Shown here: piece after piece, positions 61,637 through 64,000 of the stretch
How the letters are laid out: each line of letters opens with the position of its first letter
How positions within the stretch are numbered: the stretch's first letter is position 1
Assembly (NCBI GenBank): GCA_947170725.1
Contig: CAMVUM010000010.1
Span: 1 to 64,000 of the forward strand
DNA length: 64,000 bases
Direction: 5' to 3'
DNA from: an uncultured Prevotella sp.
Lineage (GTDB): Bacteria; Bacteroidota; Bacteroidia; Bacteroidales; Bacteroidaceae
The notes under the pieces: model-generated
What the model was told of the DNA's origin: nothing
Database searches by the model: none
Seen by the model: only the letters and a program-made list of their open reading frames with translations
Program-made: the position numbers and the translations under genes

Positions 61637-62098
61637 TTATTTATACTGGTTAATATCAATTGATTTAGGCTGCTGTGCCTCGTGCTTGTGCTCTGTACCC
61701 TCATAGATGAAGAGGTTGTTCATCAGGCTGCGTCCAAGCGGGCCTTTAGGCAGCATACCCTTTACGGCATGGCGGATGATTCTCTCAGCGCCGTCCTTCT
61801 TTGTGCGGAGCTGTGCGGGCGTGTTGAAACGCTGTCCACCGGGATAACCAGTATAGCGGGTGTACACCTTGTCTGTCTCCTTCTTACCGGAGAACACCAC
61901 CTTCTGTGCGTTGATGATGATGACGTTGTCTCCACAGTCTACGTGCGGAGTGAAAGTAGGCTTGTACTTTCCGCGGAGCAGTTTAGCGACCTTTGAGCAA
62001 AGGCGACCCACAATCTGATCGCTTGCGTCAATGACAACCCACTCCTTCTTAGCTGTTTCCTTGTTAACGGAAATAGTCTTGTAACTTAAAGTGTTCAT
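61637..62098 (-). CDS. rplM: 50S ribosomal protein L13
   Basis: 153 residues. VVIDASDQIVGRLCSKVAKL, DNVIIINAQKVVFSGKK and RHAVKGMLPKGPLGRSLMNN are canonical L13 blocks. It is the first gene of the operon and is preceded by a long leader with several hairpins. Confidence 0.98.
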   Translation of the reverse strand: MNTLSYKTISVNKETAKKEWVVIDASDQIVGRLCSKVAKLLRGKYKPTFTPHVDCGDNVIIINAQKVVFSGKKETDKVYTRYTGYPGGQRFNTPAQLRTKKDGAERIIRHAVKGMLPKGPLGRSLMNNLFIYEGTEHKHEAQQPKSIDINQYK

Positions 62099-62282
62099 TA
62101 CTAATTTTTAAATTTTACTACTAAAAAACATTTTCAATTCTTTCTCACGACCAACCGCCGGAAGAACCGTAGCTCTCCGGCTGCCTGCCGTCTGGGCGCA
62201 GATTCACTAACCGTCATGCCCGGCCAGAGACATGACTATTAACACTACGACCATGGGGATCTAAGTGTTCCCCGAAATAATC
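62099..62282 (-). promoter_or_regulatory. Structured 5' leader of rplM operon
   Basis: A -7 element TAACTTTG (62289-62296, minus strand) predicts a leader of about 183 nt. It can form several stems: AACACT with AGTGTT, GTCATG with CATGAC, and GCCGGA with TCCGGC. A long structured leader ahead of a ribosomal operon suggests autoregulation by a product such as L13 or S9. Inferred from sequence only. Confidence 0.5.
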
Positions 62283-62457
62283 GGACTGCAAAGTTACGGC
62301 TTTTTCTCATTATTTAATATGCGCAGGAGACATTATACTTCATTTTTACGTATTTTTAACAGCGCATCGCCGTTTCTCCCTCATATTACTACGTTGAGAT
62401 AGTTTTCCAAACTAAAAGGCTTCTATGTGAAGAGGCTTTCAGTCTGAAAACCAAATC

Positions 62458-63537
62458 TCAGCATCCGACAGTCCCTTTCCCGTCATATTCCTTCACCTGA
62501 ATGCGTCCCGTCAGGGCGCAGAGGGCGTTATAGGCCAGCGAGGCAATCTCGTTCTCGCCCGGCATGACGACCACCGGCGCGAGAAAATCAATCTGCGGGC
62601 GGAGCCGGTCCATACAGTAAGTGCTGTGGGCTATACCTCCTGTGAGAATTATAGCATGCTCCTCACCGTGCAGTGTGACGTGCATCGCACCAATCTGTTT
62701 TGCCACAGTGTAGAGCATGGCGTCGAGAATCGTCCGGCAGGGTTCTTCGCCATCCTCGGCCCATCGCGATATGGTGATCATATCGTTCGTCCCCATATAG
62801 GCCATCAGTCCTCCGCGGCCATGAATCATCTTCTTCATCTGACGCATGTCATAGCGGCCGCTGAAACACATTTCGACAAGCTGGCCGGCCGGAATCGTTC
62901 CGGCGCGTTCCGTCGAGAACGGCCCTTCGCCGTCGAGGGCGTTGTTGACATCGATGACACGTCCGCAGCGGTGGGCGCTGACCGAGATTCCGCCGCCCAT
63001 GTGGGCCACTACAACGGAGATGTCTTCATAACTCCGTCCGACGGAAGCCGCATAACGTCTGGCCATGGCCTTGCTGTTGAGGGCATGGAAGACTGACTTG
63101 CGCTCGATTCCGGGAATACCGGTATAGCGGGCCACGGGCTGGAACTCGTCGACGACAACAGGATCGGCGATATATGCCGGACAGCCACATTCGGCCGCCA
63201 GTTCTGCGGCCAGCAGTCCGCCGAGGTTGCAGACATGGTCCATGGCTGCATGGCGCAGGTCGTGTTTCATAAGTTCGTTGACCTCATAGATGCCGCCAGG
63301 CAGCGGACGTAGCAGACCGCCACGGCCGATGACGGCATCAAAGCTGACGGCGATACCGTCGGCAGCAAGCCGTTCGCGGATAAAGCGCATGCGATAGTCA
63401 TACTGCTCAATACTGCTGTGGAAGTGAGACAACTCTGCCGGTGAATGATGGGCTCCAGACTGCCATAACGGACATTCATCTTCATATACAGCGAGCTTGG
63501 TCGATGTTGCACCGGGATTGATTATGAGGATTTTCAT
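62458..63537 (-). CDS. buk: Butyrate kinase
   Basis: 359 residues of the acetokinase superfamily. ILIINPGATSTKLAVYEDE, GRGGLLRPLPGGIYEVNE, VVAHMGGGISVSAHRCGRV and ERAGTIPAGQLV are signature blocks. It transfers phosphate from butyryl phosphate to ADP, giving ATP. It lies 88 bp after a phosphate butyryltransferase gene on the same strand, so the pair forms the ptb-buk route. Some such pairs act on branched-chain acyl phosphates. Confidence 0.94.
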   Translation of the reverse strand: MKILIINPGATSTKLAVYEDECPLWQSGAHHSPAELSHFHSSIEQYDYRMRFIRERLAADGIAVSFDAVIGRGGLLRPLPGGIYEVNELMKHDLRHAAMDHVCNLGGLLAAELAAECGCPAYIADPVVVDEFQPVARYTGIPGIERKSVFHALNSKAMARRYAASVGRSYEDISVVVAHMGGGISVSAHRCGRVIDVNNALDGEGPFSTERAGTIPAGQLVEMCFSGRYDMRQMKKMIHGRGGLMAYMGTNDMITISRWAEDGEEPCRTILDAMLYTVAKQIGAMHVTLHGEEHAIILTGGIAHSTYCMDRLRPQIDFLAPVVVMPGENEIASLAYNALCALTGRIQVKEYDGKGTVGC

Positions 63538-63625
63538 GAAATGGAAGTTTTAGGTTACTGTCGTTCTGATGTTATAAGGTTTCAGATGAAAGCTGCCTTT
63601 AATATGGACAACCGTACCCCCATAG

Positions 63626-64000
63626 TTAAAGACAGGCGAGGGCAAGACTGTAGAACTTCGACACATGCGAATCGGCACGTGAAGCCACCACAACCGGCAC
63701 AGTCGTTCCGGCGAGCCATCCGGCCGTAGTGGCGGAGGCAAGCAGCGTCACGGTCTTATAGAATGTGTTGCCGGCTTCGATGTTGGGGAAGATCAGCACG
63801 TCGGCATGACCGGCAACGGCCGAACGTATGCCCTTTATATCGCCGCTGTGGGCGTCAAGCGCCGTCTTTACGTCCATAGGGCCGTCCACAACCGCCGTTC
63901 CGTAGTCCCCACATCCGGCCCTGCTGATAATCTCTGCGTAGGAAAGCGTATGTGGAAAACGCTCGTTGATTTTCTCGGTACAGTGAGTAAGGGCTATTCG
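63626..64000 (-). CDS. ptb: Phosphate butyryltransferase (C-terminal part; gene runs off the right edge)
   Basis: Only the last 124 or so residues are in the window. The frame stays open to position 64000. Visible blocks are EKINERFPHTLSYAEII, VVDGPMDVKTALDAHSG, ADVLIFPNIEAGNTFYK and VPVVVASRADSHVSKFYSLA, matching the phosphate acetyl/butyryltransferase family C-terminus. It would convert butyryl-CoA and phosphate to butyryl phosphate for the kinase encoded next. The ptb symbol rests mainly on adjacency to buk. Confidence 0.88.
   Translation of the reverse strand, partial: RIALTHCTEKINERFPHTLSYAEIISRAGCGDYGTAVVDGPMDVKTALDAHSGDIKGIRSAVAGHADVLIFPNIEAGNTFYKTVTLLASATTAGWLAGTTVPVVVASRADSHVSKFYSLALACL

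Overview
The window looks like a chromosomal segment of a Bacteroidales bacterium, most likely a Prevotella-type member of the Prevotellaceae. This rests on: many promoters of the Bacteroidetes form TTTG-N19/20-TAnnTTTG; type IX secretion (T9SS) genes; Porphyromonas-like synteny (FAH-porU-porV-ispF and porQ-cmk); the sigma factor/DUF5056/DUF6249 cassette; and a thioester-less bacterial alpha-2-macroglobulin. There are no rRNA genes, no CRISPR, no phage and no intact insertion sequence. Two tRNAs are present: Ser-GGA and Arg-ACG.

Layout. 0.2-6 kb: porE, an ECF sigma operon and an rsmF-type rRNA methyltransferase. 6-13.5 kb: a GNAT enzyme, a Bax-inhibitor-1 protein, a GH140 apiosidase-like enzyme, thyA-folA, a DUF2975/XRE pair and an Lrp regulator. 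13.6-19.1 kb: an ExbB/ExbD-type proton-channel operon and a GH106-like glycosidase. 19.1-23.5 kb: porQ-cmk, diverging from tonB, a polyprenyl synthase and tatD. 23.7-27.6 kb: tRNA-Ser, a LUD-domain protein and topB. 27.8-34.7 kb: two very large secreted proteins with T9SS sorting domains. 35-44 kb: ispH, meaB, a DUF1573 protein and an alpha-2-macroglobulin. 44-46.5 kb: a MITE, a 41-residue cysteine-rich ORF, a MATE exporter and a decayed ATPase gene. 46.7-51.4 kb: a thioredoxin-like protein, bcp, a hydrolase and two glycosyltransferases. 51.8-52.4 kb: a probable structured RNA and tRNA-Arg. 52.8-58.8 kb: ispF, porV, porU and a FAH-family enzyme. 59-64 kb: tsf, rpsB, rpsI, rplM, buk and the end of ptb.

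Functional links. Four T9SS components (PorE, PorQ, PorV, PorU) and two probable T9SS cargo proteins lie at separate loci. TonB and the ExbB/ExbD set would energise the outer membrane. IspF, IspH and the polyprenyl synthase belong to isoprenoid synthesis. Ptb-Buk suggests butyrate (or branched-chain acid) formation with ATP gain.

The least expected content is non-coding. A 156-bp MITE has perfect 18-bp terminal inverted repeats and a 9-bp target duplication, and carries four palindromic 22-bp repeats. Tandem arrays with the same 22-bp period but unrelated unit sequences recur in at least five other intergenic sites. ispH carries an in-frame insert of repeat-like DNA. A promoter-to-terminator transcription unit with no ORF (about 51886-52153) looks like a structured RNA.
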